Notes: a model not told the origin generated them from the sequence alone. Shown: positions 32,392 to 42,755, counted from the first letter of the stretch. The stretch is DNA of 64,000 nucleotides from CAXBBB01 sp963793245 (GCA_963793245.1 CAWBZG010000005.1:186001-250000); one strand, 5' to 3'. Numbers and translations: made by a program.

Positions 32392-33234
32392 ATGACCGAG
32401 ACGACTATCCGCCCCGGAGCCGACTGGCAAACCGCCGCCGAGTACACCGAAATCCTGTACCACAAGGCCGAAGGCATCGCCAAGATCACGATCAACCGGC
32501 CGCACGTCCGCAACGCGTTCACGCCGACGACGGTCAAAGAGATGATGCACGCCTTCAACGACGCGCGCGACGACGTGGAGACGGGCGTCATCGTCATCAC
32601 CGGCGCAGGCGATCTGGCCTTTTGCTCGGGCGGTGACCAGAGCGTCCGTGGAGAGAGCGGGTACAAAGACGCTAAGACGGGACACCAGCGCCTCAATGTA
32701 CTCGACTTCCAGCGGATGATCCGCAGTTGCCCCAAACCGGTCGTCGCACAGGTAGCGGGTTGGGCCGTCGGCGGCGGACACGTGCTCCACGTCGTCTGTG
32801 ACCTGACGATTGCCGCTGAGAACGCGCAGTTCATGCAGACCGGGCCGCGCGTCGGCTCGTTCGACGGAGGCTTCGGCGCGGCCTATCTCGGCTCTATCGT
32901 CGGGCAAAAGAAGGCGCGCGAAATCTGGTACCTGTGCCGACCGTACTCGGCTCAGGAAGCCGAGACGATGGGACTCGTCAACACCGTCGTCCCCCTCGAA
33001 TCGCTCGAAGAGACGACCGTCGACTGGTGCCGCCAGATTCTCAAGCATTCGCCTATCGCGCTGCGCTGCCTCAAATCCGGCTTCAACGCCGCCCTGGACG
33101 GACAGGCGGGCGTTCAAGAGTTGGCCGGAAACGCGACGCTGCTCTTCTACATGACCGAAGAAGGACAGGAAGGCCGCAACGCCTACAACGACAAGCGCGA
33201 CCCCGACTTCGGCCAGTTTCCCAAGCGCCCGTAG
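32392..33234 (+). CDS. menB: 1,4-dihydroxy-2-naphthoyl-CoA synthase
   Basis: This 280-residue crotonase-fold enzyme closes the second ring of the menaquinone nucleus. Landmarks are ITINRPHVRNAFTP, VIVITGAGDLAFCSGGDQSVRG (oxyanion hole), VAGWAVGGGHVLHVVCDLTIAAENA, TGPRVGSFDGGFGAAYL and YNDKRDPDF at the C-terminus, all typical of MenB. The QKKAREIWYLCRPYSAQEA block is also MenB-specific. The ATG at 32392 gives the usual length. It follows menH in the cluster and its last base is shared with the start of the flavin reductase gene. Confidence 0.97.
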   Translation: MTETTIRPGADWQTAAEYTEILYHKAEGIAKITINRPHVRNAFTPTTVKEMMHAFNDARDDVETGVIVITGAGDLAFCSGGDQSVRGESGYKDAKTGHQRLNVLDFQRMIRSCPKPVVAQVAGWAVGGGHVLHVVCDLTIAAENAQFMQTGPRVGSFDGGFGAAYLGSIVGQKKAREIWYLCRPYSAQEAETMGLVNTVVPLESLEETTVDWCRQILKHSPIALRCLKSGFNAALDGQAGVQELAGNATLLFYMTEEGQEGRNAYNDKRDPDFGQFPKRP

Positions 33235-33776
33235 TGTCGCAGCGCGTTCTCGCCCTGCTCGCCAGCGCACGTCCCGACGGCGACACGTCGCGCCTGCTCA
33301 ACCTCGTGCTCTCAAACGTGCCGCACGAGACAGTCGATCTCTCCGCGCTACACCTTGCGCCGTACTCGTACGGTCGTTCGGAGATCGACGCTACGTTTCT
33401 GACACTCGCCGAGCGCATGATCGCTGCCGACGTTATCGTCCTCGCGACGCCGGTCTACTGGTACAGCATGAGTGGCGTCGCCAAGACGTGGCTGGATCGC
33501 CTGACCGATCTGACGACGATTCGCAAAGAGCTGGGGCGGGCGCTCGCTGGAACCTCGCTCGCCGTCGTGTCGACTGGCAACGATGCGGTGGCTCCCGAGG
33601 GATTCGACGTGCCGTTTCGTCGAACGGCAGAGTATCTCGACCTGCGCTATGCCGGGATGCACTTCCAGGACGCGCGGGCCGTACGACGCGGAGCGTGCGT
33701 GGGCATTCGGGACGATGCTCGTCGGCTCGTGATGATCTATCTCCTGCGGCGGCAGCGCGGCGAGAGGAAGGGCTAG
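33234..33776 (+). CDS. NAD(P)H-dependent FMN reductase-like flavoprotein
   Basis: This 180-residue protein starts at GTG 33234 (VSQRVLALLASARPDGDTSRLLNLVL), where SARPDGDTSRLL is the phosphate-binding loop for FMN. ADVIVLATPVYWYSMSGVAKTWLDRL is the second flavin-contact block of the NADPH-dependent FMN reductase family. It should reduce flavins or quinones in the cytoplasm. Its start overlaps the menB stop by one base, so it is co-translated with the menaquinone genes. A link to quinone redox metabolism is an inference from this position. Confidence 0.82.
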   Translation: MSQRVLALLASARPDGDTSRLLNLVLSNVPHETVDLSALHLAPYSYGRSEIDATFLTLAERMIAADVIVLATPVYWYSMSGVAKTWLDRLTDLTTIRKELGRALAGTSLAVVSTGNDAVAPEGFDVPFRRTAEYLDLRYAGMHFQDARAVRRGACVGIRDDARRLVMIYLLRRQRGERKG

Positions 33777-34015
33777 TCGCCTCTGCGTACTCGTTTGAGC
33801 ACGTAGGCAGGACCTTCGATGACGTATTTGGTAAACGTCTCGACGATTCGGCACCTCAGGCGTGCCAGTCCGCTGCGCATGGTGAGCGCTTGGCGGTACG
33901 ACTGTGGTGCCACGTTCAACTTGCGCGCGGCCTCTGCGTGCGAGAGGCCGGACCGCTCGTGAGCCTGCCGCGCAAGGCGAGAGAGTTCGGAGGGGGAGTA
34001 GATACCGGATTTCAT
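33773..34015 (-). CDS. Small helix-turn-helix protein
   Basis: This 80-residue protein (MKSGIYSPSELSRLARQAHERSGLSHAEAARKLNVAPQSYRQALT) has a helix-turn-helix made of LSHAEAARKLNVAPQSYRQAL. The remainder is basic. It lies on the minus strand between two menaquinone genes and its stop overlaps that of the flavin reductase gene by four bases. It could regulate the cluster, but nothing in the sequence proves that. The ATG at 34015 is preferred, since longer in-frame reading runs antisense to the menA start region. Confidence 0.65.
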   Translation of the reverse strand: MKSGIYSPSELSRLARQAHERSGLSHAEAARKLNVAPQSYRQALTMRSGLARLRCRIVETFTKYVIEGPAYVLKRVRRGD

Positions 34016-34187
34016 AGCAAGACGTAGGTGCTTGTTGGATAAGGGCATACGCACACAGGGGCAGTTCGCTGTTACCGAACCGCAATATGCCCGGCTGACC
34101 AGCATCGTGCGGCGGATGCGATCCCAAGCCCGCCAAACACTTCGCCCGTATTTTCCAATCGCTTCCAGATTGCCGATCTCTTCGCCT

Positions 34188-35099
34188 GTGACCGAACCTG
34201 CCCTCCCTCGCCGCCCTTCATGGCTCCACGTCTGGCTGGCAGCGGCGCGTCCCAAAACGCTGATGGCAGCACTGGCACCGGTCGCTATCGGAACGGCGCT
34301 GGCGTGGACCGACGGCGGCTTCCACCTGCTCGCTGCCATCTGCGCGCTACTCGCCGCAGCGCTGATTCAGATCGGGACCAATTTCGCTAACGACCTCTTC
34401 GACCACCTTAAAGGAGCAGATACAGCCGAGCGCGTCGGGCCGGTGCGCGTCACGTCGGCGGGCTGGGTGTCGCCCGGAGCGATGAAGGCGGCGACGGCGC
34501 TGGTGATGGGACTGGCGTTTGCCTCGGGTCTCTACCTCGTCTGGCGTGGTGGCTGGCCGATCCTAGCGATTGGCTTGGTGTCGATTGCGCTCGGCGTGCT
34601 CTATACCGCAACGCGCTACGCCCTCGCCTACACCGGACTGGCTGACGTCGTCGTGTTCGTGTTCTTCGGTCCCATCGCTGTCGCAGGCACCTATTACGTG
34701 CAGGCACTCGACGTGACGACGACGGCGGTCGTGGCAGGCATCGCGCCGGGCTTGCTGTCGACTGCGCTGCTCGTCGTCAACAACCTGCGCGATTGGCGTG
34801 AGGACAAAGCCGCAGGCAAAAAGACGCTGATCGTGCGCTTCGGGGACGGATTCGGACGCGCGTTTCTACTGACGTGCATCGTCGGCGCTTCTGTGACTCC
34901 TGTTCTCGTCGTCGCGCTGTCGGGCGGAGCGGGCTGGGGATCGCTGGCGGCGTGCCTCATTCTGATTCCCGGCTGGCGGACGTGGCAGGTCGCGCGCCGG
35001 AGCGAAGGACGCGCACTGCTGCCGATTCTGGGCGAGACGGCCCGCCTGCTCGCGCTCTACGGCATCCTCTTCGTCCCCGGCTGGCTCCTGACGGCATGA
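34188..35099 (+). CDS. menA: 1,4-dihydroxy-2-naphthoate polyprenyltransferase
   Basis: This 303-residue integral membrane enzyme attaches the isoprenoid tail to dihydroxynaphthoate. The UbiA-family first aspartate motif is IQIGTNFANDLFDHLKGAD, followed by GPVRVTSAGWVSP, and the second motif is VVNNLRDWREDKAAGKKTLIVRFG. About eight hydrophobic segments are visible. I chose GTG at 34188 (VTEPALPRRPSWLHVWLAAARPKTL) because the family normally begins just before the WLxAxRPKTL block; an upstream ATG at 34032 adds 52 unconserved residues. The menC ATG overlaps its stop (ATGA). Confidence 0.95.
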   Translation: MTEPALPRRPSWLHVWLAAARPKTLMAALAPVAIGTALAWTDGGFHLLAAICALLAAALIQIGTNFANDLFDHLKGADTAERVGPVRVTSAGWVSPGAMKAATALVMGLAFASGLYLVWRGGWPILAIGLVSIALGVLYTATRYALAYTGLADVVVFVFFGPIAVAGTYYVQALDVTTTAVVAGIAPGLLSTALLVVNNLRDWREDKAAGKKTLIVRFGDGFGRAFLLTCIVGASVTPVLVVALSGGAGWGSLAACLILIPGWRTWQVARRSEGRALLPILGETARLLALYGILFVPGWLLTA

Positions 35100-36151
35100 C
35101 GACGCACGACGATTCAACTTCGGTTTCGCTCTACCGCTACCATCTGCCGCTCGTTCAGCCGATGCGATTTTCGTGGGGCGAAGTCCGCCGACGCGAGGGG
35201 TTGCTCGTCCGCTACATCATGGGCGATGCCGTCGGATGGGGCGAAGCCGCGCCGCTTCCCGAATACAGCCCCGACACATTGGAAGAGGCCGAGCGCGCCC
35301 TTCGAGTCGGCATTGAACACTGGCACAAGATGCTGGACGGCGACGCTCTCGTTCCGCCTCCGCTTCCCGATAGGCTGCCACCCTCGGCTCGGATGGCGCT
35401 GAGCGACGCGTACCGTAGCGCCACGTTTTTCGAGCACGGGCCGCAGCCGCTCGTCACGCACATCGACCTCGCGGCTTTGCTGACGTCCGCCGATCCGTCC
35501 GAGCTTCACCGGGAGACGGAGCGTGCGATGACGAGCGGGGCATGTCGCGCTGTCAAACTCAAAGTCGGCGGGCGTTCGGTCGCCGATGACCTGCTCCGCG
35601 TCGAAGCCGTAGTCCGCGCTCTGGGCAACCGGACGACGCTTAGGCTGGACGCCAACCGCGCATGGTCGGCGGATCAAGCGCTCGCGTTTTGGAGCAGCCT
35701 CCAGTCGCGAGGCGTCGCCCCCAAGTTCGTCGAAGAGCCGACTGCCGACATCGCCGAGTGGCCCGAGCTAAGGGCAAGAGGAATGCCGCTGGCGTTCGAT
35801 GAAACGCTGCGCCATTGGACGCCCGAGACGTTTCCGCACTGGCATCTGGCAACCGCTGTCGTCCTCAAACCGACGATTCTGGGCGGCTACGACGCGACGA
35901 CCGAGTGGATCGAAGCCGCACATGCCCACGGCGTCGCGCCCGTCCTGAGCGGATGCTTTGAAAGCGGTGTCGGCCATCGGATGGTCGCCCTCGCCGCTGC
36001 TCAGACCGACGCCCCCGCAGGCCTAGGCACCTACCGCGCGCTCGCGGGCGATGTGCTGACCGACCGCCTCTTGCTCGACGGCGACTCGGCACAGACTCGC
36101 CTGCTGTTCATCGGAAGCGTCGACCTTGAAAAGCTGACACGCATCGCGTAG
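35096..36151 (+). CDS. menC: o-Succinylbenzoate synthase
   Basis: This 351-residue enolase-superfamily enzyme dehydrates SHCHC to o-succinylbenzoate in menaquinone synthesis. Active-site blocks are VKLKVGG (catalytic lysine), LRLDANRAW (metal aspartate), KFVEEPTAD (metal glutamate), LAFDETLRHW (metal aspartate) and VVLKPTILGG (second catalytic lysine). GLGTYRAL near the end is common in MenC. The ATG at 35096 overlaps the menA stop, so the two are coupled. menF, menD and menE are not in the window. Confidence 0.95.
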   Translation: MTTHDDSTSVSLYRYHLPLVQPMRFSWGEVRRREGLLVRYIMGDAVGWGEAAPLPEYSPDTLEEAERALRVGIEHWHKMLDGDALVPPPLPDRLPPSARMALSDAYRSATFFEHGPQPLVTHIDLAALLTSADPSELHRETERAMTSGACRAVKLKVGGRSVADDLLRVEAVVRALGNRTTLRLDANRAWSADQALAFWSSLQSRGVAPKFVEEPTADIAEWPELRARGMPLAFDETLRHWTPETFPHWHLATAVVLKPTILGGYDATTEWIEAAHAHGVAPVLSGCFESGVGHRMVALAAAQTDAPAGLGTYRALAGDVLTDRLLLDGDSAQTRLLFIGSVDLEKLTRIA

Positions 36152-36241
36152 CCGAGCCTCCAGATTTATTTGGCGCCCGGCGTTACGCTCGCGCCGATTC
36201 CGTGTCTAAAGAGGGGTCCTCACCCACTAATCCCGACGCTC

Positions 36242-36394
36242 ATGCTCACGGATTCCTACTCCGAGCGTACACGCTCCGTGCTGTTCGCCGACGACACCGA
36301 CCCTAACGATCCACCGCCCGATGGCGACGGTGACGGTGGAGGCGGCGGCGGCGGAAACGAAGAGCCGACCAAGCCGCCGCCTGACGACGATTAG
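36242..36394 (+). CDS. Small acidic, glycine/proline-rich peptide (hypothetical)
   Basis: This 50-residue reading frame begins MLTDSYSERTRSVLFADD and continues with DTDPNDPPPDGDGDGGG, seven glycines in a row and a tail EEPTKPPPDDD. The composition is highly biased: a short serine/arginine-containing head and a disordered acidic tail. There is no signal peptide. The head-plus-low-complexity design is also seen in some peptide precursors, but no modifying enzyme lies next to it. It stands alone between menC and dnaE. It may not be translated; codon use alone cannot decide. Confidence 0.4.
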   Translation: MLTDSYSERTRSVLFADDTDPNDPPPDGDGDGGGGGGGNEEPTKPPPDDD

Positions 36395-36583
36395 ACCTCA
36401 AATGTGGGAAACTCATAGGGGTGACAACTTGCCGCCCCCACCGCTCAGGTCTCATATTCCTCTGCGCTTAGAGCCACTCCCCTGTTGCCGCCGATTCGCT
36501 GTCGGCCCGGCTCTTCGCGACGCCTCTCACGCTTTCGGGTTGGAGAGGCGTCGCCCGTTTTCCAACTGCCGTACCTGCCGCCG

Positions 36584-39500
36584 ATGCCCGGATTCTGCCA
36601 CCTGCACTGCCACACGCACTACTCGCTTCTCGACGGCGCCGCCGACGCCAAGAAGCTGATTGCGCGAGCGTCGGAGTTGGGACAGCCTGCCGTCGCCATC
36701 ACGGACCACGGCAACATGTTCGGCGTGCCGCAATTCTATCTGGGCGCTAAGAAAGCAGGCATCCAGCCCATCATCGGCTGCGAGTTCTACGTGACGCCAT
36801 CGGGCATGGCGGACAAGACGGACCGCAAGCGCTACCACCAGGTCCTGCTCGCCAAGAACGAAGTCGGCTATCGCAACCTGATCAAGCTGTCGAGTCTGAG
36901 CTATACGGACGGCTTCTACTACAAGCCGCGCATCGACCGGTCGGCGCTCAAAAAGTACAGCGAAGGGCTGGTGGCGACCACTTGCTGTCTGCAATCCGAG
37001 ATCCAGCAGACGATTCTCAAAGTCGGCGAGGCAGAGGCCGAGCAGGTGTTCAAAGACTACCTCGACATCTTCGGCGACGACTACTACGTCGAGTTGCAGG
37101 ACCACGCCATCGGCGATCAGCGCAAGACGAACGTCGTCATGGCGCGGCTGGCCGAGAAGTACGGCGTGTCGGTCATCGCGACGAACGACGTGCACTACGT
37201 CAACGAGGAGGACCACGCAGCCCAAGACGTAATGCTGTGCCTTCAGACCGGCTCGGACTACAACGATCCCGACCGGATGCGCTTCGACGGGACGCAGTTC
37301 TTCCTGAAGAGCGCCGGAGAGATGCAGGAGGCCTTCAGCTACGGCGGACTCGACGCCAAACTGGTCGACCGCGCGCTCGACACGACGCTCGAAATCGCCG
37401 ACAAGTGCAACCTCGAGTTGGAGATGGGCAAGCTGCTCATGCCGCACTTCCCGATCCCCGAGGGCATGGGCGGGCCAGACGACTACCTGCGCCACCTTGC
37501 CTACATCGGCGCCAAACCGCGTTACGGCGAGATCAGCGAAGTCGTGCGCGAGCGGCTGGACTTCGAGCTATCGGTCATCAAGCAGATGGGCTACGCGGGC
37601 TACTTCCTGATCGTCCAGGACTTCACGACGGCGGCGCGCGAACTGGGCGTCAGCGTCGGTCCGGGGCGTGGGTCCGCGGCGGGATCAGCCGTTGCGTACT
37701 GCCTGGGCATCACCAACGTCGACCCGCTCCCGTACGATCTGCTCTTCGAGCGCTTCCTCAACCCCGAGCGCGTCTCGATGCCCGACATCGACATCGACTT
37801 CGACGACCGGGGACGCGGCAAGGTCATCGACTACGTCGTCGACAAATATGGGCGGCAAAACGTGTGTCAGATCATCACGTTCGGGACGATGGGCGCCAAA
37901 ACCGTCATCCGCGATGTGAGCCGCGTCCTGGGCGTGCCGCTGCGGAGGCCGACCGCATCGCCAAGCTGATCCCGGACGGCGTCAAGGTCTCGCTCGCCGA
38001 CGCGATGAAAGCGTCCGACGAGTTCTCGAACCTCGTTCACAGCCCGGACACGAGCATCAAGAAGCTGATGCAGTTCGCCCAGGTGCTCGAAGGCAGCGCG
38101 CGGCACACAGGTGTCCACGCGGCAGGCGTCATCATCGCGCCGGGCGACGTGTCCGAGTACGTGCCGATTTCGGTCAGCAAGAGCAAGGGCGAGCAGGTCG
38201 TCACGACGCAGTACGACGGCAGCGTCATTGAGGACTTCGGCCTACTCAAAATGGACTTCCTGGGCCTCAAAACCCTGGGCGTCATCCGCGACGCGCTCGA
38301 CCTGATCAAACTCAACCACGGCATCGACATCGACGTGGACACGTTGCCGCTCGACGACGCCAAGACGTTCGAACTCTACCAGCGCGCCGATACCGTCGCC
38401 ACGTTCCAGTTCGAGTCGTCGGGGATGCGCGAGTACCTGATCAAGCTGCGCCCGACCGAGTTCAACGACCTGGTCGCGATGAACGCGCTGTATCGGCCCG
38501 GCCCGATGAAGTTCATCCCCAACTACATCGACCGCAAGCACGGCAAAGAGGAGGTGTCGTACCCGCACGAGATGCTGCGTGGCATCCTGGAGCCGACGTA
38601 CGGCATCCCGGTCTATCAGGAGCAGGTGATGCAGATGGCGCAGGTGATGGGCGGCTTCTCGCTAGGCGGCGCCGACCTGCTCCGCCGCGCGATGGGCAAG
38701 AAGGACATGGCGAAGATGGCCAAGCAGCGCATCGTGTTCATCGACGGCGCGGGCGAAAAGGGCGTCGACGAGAAGACGGCGAGCAAGGTGTTCGAGATCA
38801 TGGCCGAGTTCGCGCTCTACGGATTCAACAAGAGCCACTCGGTCGCCTACAGCCTCGTCGCCTACCACACGGGCTACCTCAAAGCGCACTATCCCGCCGA
38901 ATACATGGCGGCGGCGATGACGAACGAGATGGGCAATACGGAGCGACTCGCCGTCGTGCTCGAAGAGGCGCGGCATCTCGACATCGACCTGCTCCCTCCC
39001 TGCCTCAACGCCAGCGAAGCCCGCTTCACGACCGAAGACGGCAAAATCCGGTTTGGCGTCGGCGCGATCAAAGGCGTCGGCTTGGCCGCCATCGACCACT
39101 TGGTCGAGAAGCGCACAGCGGATGGACCGTTCGATACGATCTACAACCTGACGAGCCGCGTCGACCTGCGGATCATGGGCAAGAAGGCCATCGAAGGCAT
39201 GATCCAGAGCGGCGCTGCCGACGCGCTCGAAGGCCACCGCGCCCAACTCTGCGAAGCACTCTCAGACGCCGTCAGCTACGGCCAAAAAGTCCAGCGCGAC
39301 AAACTCGCCGGGCAGAACAGCCTGTTCGGTGGCGGACCGCAGGCCGAGAGCATGGAGCCGACGCTTCCGCACGTCGAGGTATGGTCGCGCGGGCAGACGC
39401 TCAAATACGAGCGCGACCTATTGGGCTTCTACGTCAGCGGCCACCCGCTCGACGCCTTCCGCCTGGAAGCCGAGACGTTTCGCACGATGCAAATCAGCGA

Positions 39501-40074
39501 CGTCGAGGCCAGCGACGAGGACGAGCAGCCGCGTCAGTGGGGCAGCAAGGAATCCAGCGCGCCGACGCAGCGCATCTGCGGCATCATCACCAACGTCATG
39601 ATGCGCACCACGCGCAGCGGCAAACCCATCGTGTTCGCGTCGATCGAGGACTACACCGGGCAGGCCGAAATCGTGCTCTTCGCGAGGGAGTTCGACCGCC
39701 TGCAATCGTACGTCAAAGTCGACGAGGTCGTGCTCGTGACCGGGACGACCGAGATGCGCGGCGGCGCCGTTTCGATCAAAGCGCAGGACATCATGCCGAT
39801 GTGGAAGGCGCGCGATCAGTTTGTCAAGTCCATCGTGATCCGTCTGGATCTGGACCGCGCCGGAGCCGCCATCGTCCCCCAACTCGCCGATCTGTGCGAG
39901 GAGAACCGAGGCATGGTCAAGCTCTACTTCGACCTGGTCGGCGCCGAATTCCCCCAACCCGCCCGCATGCGCGTCCGCAAGTTCGTCGTCGACCCAACGC
40001 CGCAACTGATGCAAGGCCTGTCGCGCTTGGTCGGACGACCCAACATCTCGCTCCTCGACTCGGCGACGGCCTAG
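36584..40074 (+). CDS. dnaE: DNA polymerase III alpha subunit, interrupted by a one-base frameshift
   Basis: This is the replicative polymerase catalytic subunit, about 1163 residues if repaired. The first frame has the PHP domain (MPGFCHLHCHTHYSLLDGAADAKKLI, ITDHGNMFG) and the start of the polymerase domain (VGPGRGSAAGSAVAYCLGITNVDPL, SMPDIDIDFDDRGRGKVIDYV). The second frame continues from EADRIAKLIPDG through HAAGVIIAPG, YRPGPMKFIPNYIDRKHG, the HhH region and the OB fold (RICGIITNVMMRTTRSGKPIVFASIEDYTG). One base is missing near 37938-37945. An essential gene cannot be truncated here in a living cell, so a sequence error is likely. It lacks an intein and matches DnaE rather than PolC. Confidence 0.93.
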
Positions 40075-40208
40075 CACACCCGATGGGTGTCCGGCTTTAC
40101 GGTTTGGTAGCACGTGCGCAATGCAGGCGTAATGTGGCCCGGCTACTCTGATCGCGCTGCCAGCGGGTAGGGATCAATCGTTTTCCGCAGTCAGCACGCA
40201 AAGGCGAA

Positions 40209-40244
40209 GGCCTCGACGGTTGGGATGGCTGTCGGGGCCTTTTT
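40209..40244 (+). terminator. Rho-independent terminator downstream of dnaE
   Basis: GGCCTCGAC pairs with GTCGGGGCC around a 13-base loop, followed by TTTTTATT. It is 135 bases past the dnaE stop, in the gap between convergent dnaE and metG. The 130 bases before it contain one small hairpin (ACACCC-GAT-GGGTGT at 40076-40090) but no gene that I can recognise. Confidence 0.75.
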
Positions 40245-40272
40245 ATTGACCAAGCGGAGAGGCAAACCTGTC

Positions 40273-40290
40273 GACGGGGCATGCCCCATC
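40273..40290. repeat. Short hairpin repeat GACGGGGC-AT-GCCCCATC followed by GCTACG
   Basis: An imperfect inverted repeat with a GCTACG tail, the same layout as the hairpin at 16400-16417. Both lie in intergenic space. Confidence 0.55.
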
Positions 40291-40361
40291 GCTACGATGA
40301 GGGATGATCAACCTTTGTAGCGCTGTGGCATGCCACGGCGTGAGGCCAACGCCGCACATGT

Positions 40362-42468
40362 TCACCGCACTACGCTGCCAGGCTCGCCGTCAGCCGCCGC
40401 GAACGTCAAGACGCCTTCGCGGTCTTCGGCCATCAGGATCATGCCCTGGCTTTCGAGTCCGCGCATTTTGCGAGGCGCGAGGTTGGCGACGACGACGACG
40501 CTCCGGCCTACCACGTCTTCGGGGGCGAAGTGCTCGGCGAGTCCACTCAGGATCTGCCGTTTCTCGAAGCCCAGGTCGACTTCCAGGCGCAGCAGGCGAT
40601 CCGCTTTCGGGACAGGCTCGGCGACCAACACCTTGCCGACGCGCAGGTCGAGCTTGGCGAAGTCGTCGAACGCGATTTCGTCGGCGAGCGGTGCGTACGG
40701 ATGGGCTTCCGGCTCCGGCTCATCGGCGACGAGCGTAGCGCTTTCCAGTCGGGCACGCTCGGCTTCTACGAAGTCGTCCTCGATCTTGGTGAACAGCACG
40801 GTCGGCTCGTTGACGACGGCGCCGGTTTCGAGCAGCGGGCGTCCGGCGTCGTCCCAGCCGAGCGTAGCGCTCGGATCGACGCCAGGCGTCGAGGCGCGCA
40901 GGCCGGTGAGGTTCAGCATCGCGCGGAGTTTGGCGGCGGCAGTCGGGACGACGGGTTCGAGCAGGATCGACAGGCTCGCGCAGAGTTGCAGGGCGACGTG
41001 GATCGTCGACCCGGCAGCAGCTTCGTCTTCCTTGATCTGGTGCCAGGGCGCGGCGTCGTTGAAGAACTTGTTGCCTGTCCGGGCGAGATCGATGGTGGCG
41101 AAGAGCGCGTCGCGGTTGCGGAAACTCGCGTAGTGTCCGCCGATCAGAGCGGGCGCCTTTGCGATGGCGTCGAGCGCGGCTTGGGCATCCGGCAGTGGGC
41201 GTGCCCAGCGGTGGGACTTTGCCGTCGAACCGACGAGCCGTAAACGTCAGCGCCCTATGGACGAAGTTGCCCAGCACATCGGCTAGTTCGCCGTTGACGC
41301 GGGCTTGGAAGTCGGCGAGGTTGAAGTCGGCGTCTTTGGTTTCGGGGAGCATCGTGCCCAGGCCGTAGCGCAGTTGGTCGGCGTCGATGCGTTCGAGCGC
41401 GTCGTGGAGCCACAGCGCCCAGCCTCGGCTCGTCGAGAACTTGCGGCCTTCGAGGTTGAGAAACTCGTTGGCGGGCACCTGATCCGGCGTCTTCCACCCG
41501 TCGCGCAGCAGCAGCATGCCGGGGAAGATCAGGCAGTGAAAGACGATGTTGTCCTTGCCGATGAAGTGGACGAGCTTGGTCGACTCGTCTTTCCAATACG
41601 GCTCCCACGCGTCCGGCTCGCCCTTTCGCTCGGCCCACTCGCGCGTCGCCGATACATAGCCGATGGGCGCGTCGAACCAGACGTACAGCACCTTGCCGCT
41701 CGCGTCGACACCGGCTTCTTGGGCCACGTCGTCCGGGACCGGAATGCCCCACGGGATGTCGCGCGTGATGGCGCGGTCGCGCAGTCCTGCCGTCAACCAG
41801 CTGTTGACCTGGCCGAGTACGTTGGGCTTCCATCCGTCGCGACTCGCAATGAATGCTTCGAGTTGCGGTTGCAGATCGCCCAGCGGCAGATACCAGTGCG
41901 TTGTCTCTCGCAACTCGGGAATGGCGTCCGACAGCGTCGAGCGCGGGTCGATCAGTTCGCTAGGCGACAGGCTCGTGCCGCACCGTTCGCACTGATCGCC
42001 ATATGCTTCTTCGTATCCGCAGTTGGGACACGTGCCCTTGACGAAGCGGTCGGCGAGGAAGAGCTGCGCTTCGGGGTCGTAGAGTTGCTCTTCGGTGCGC
42101 GTCGTCAGGTGGCCGCCTTTCCACAGTTCACGAAAGAAGTCTTGTGCCGTCTGGTGATGGATCGGCAGCGATGTGCGGCTGTAGTGATCGAACGAAATGC
42201 CTGCCGCACGCAGTCCGCCTTCAATGATTGGGTGGAACGTGTCGATCACCTCTTGGGGCGTCCGCCCCTCCTGCTGGGCGCGCATCAGGATCGCGACGCC
42301 GCCCTCGTCCGAGCCGCACACGTAAACGACTTGCTCGCCCTTCAGCCGCAGGTAGCGGACGTAGAAGTCGGCAGGCAGGTACGCGCCTGCGAGGTGTCCC
42401 AGGTGGATCGGGCCGTTGGCGTACGGCAGCGCGGACGTGACGAGGGTGCGGGCGAAGGCGTCGGACAT
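40362..42468 (-). CDS. metG: Methionyl-tRNA synthetase, interrupted by a one-base frameshift
   Basis: This enzyme charges tRNA with methionine; about 701 residues if repaired. The first frame has the HIGH-type motif PYANGPIHLGHLAG, a zinc knuckle CPNCGYEEAYGDQCERC and the KMSKS-type loop GRKFSTSRGW. After GKVPPLGTP the frame shifts; removing one base from GGG at 41197-41199 gives LPDAQAALDAIAKAP and restores the anticodon domain plus the C-terminal tRNA-binding fold (IAFDDFAKLDLRVGKVLVAE...). The ATG at 42468 begins MSDAFARTLVTSALPYANG. As with dnaE, the gene is essential, so the frameshift is probably a sequence error. Confidence 0.93.
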
Positions 42469-42533
42469 GGAGCGGCGGAAAGAGAGCACGTCCGCACGTC
42501 TAGCACCCGATGTGGGTTTCGTAGCCGGGTGGT

Positions 42534-42755
42534 CTACGCGATCTCGCGAGATGGAATCTCGTGCTCACGAGCGTGACGTAGCTGAACCTGTCGCCACGCG
42601 CAGGCGCCCAATGCGAGGGCGTATCCCGCCGAAATCAGTTGCAGCATCACGTCGTGCAGTCCTACCGCGTAGGTGGCGAAGAACAGGGCGGCGATGGCGA
42701 GCAGGGCGATGAGCGCGCGGCTACCGGCGGCGAAGAACGAGCAGAGAACAGGCAT
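42534..42755 (-). CDS. Small membrane protein (hypothetical)
   Basis: This 73-residue protein has two hydrophobic stretches (LIALLAIAALFFATYAVGL and LQLISAGYALALGACAW) and a charged C-terminus. I do not recognise a family. It lies 66 bases upstream of metG on the same strand and is divergent from hisB. Its shortness leaves some doubt about translation, but the two membrane segments with a basic tail look genuine. Confidence 0.5.
   Translation of the reverse strand: MPVLCSFFAAGSRALIALLAIAALFFATYAVGLHDVMLQLISAGYALALGACAWRQVQLRHAREHEIPSREIA

Noticed and set aside
36584..40074. Programmed frameshift or split gene in dnaE
   Set aside because: No slippery heptamer or downstream structure stands out, and four other genes in the window show the same kind of single-base indel, so sequence error is simpler.
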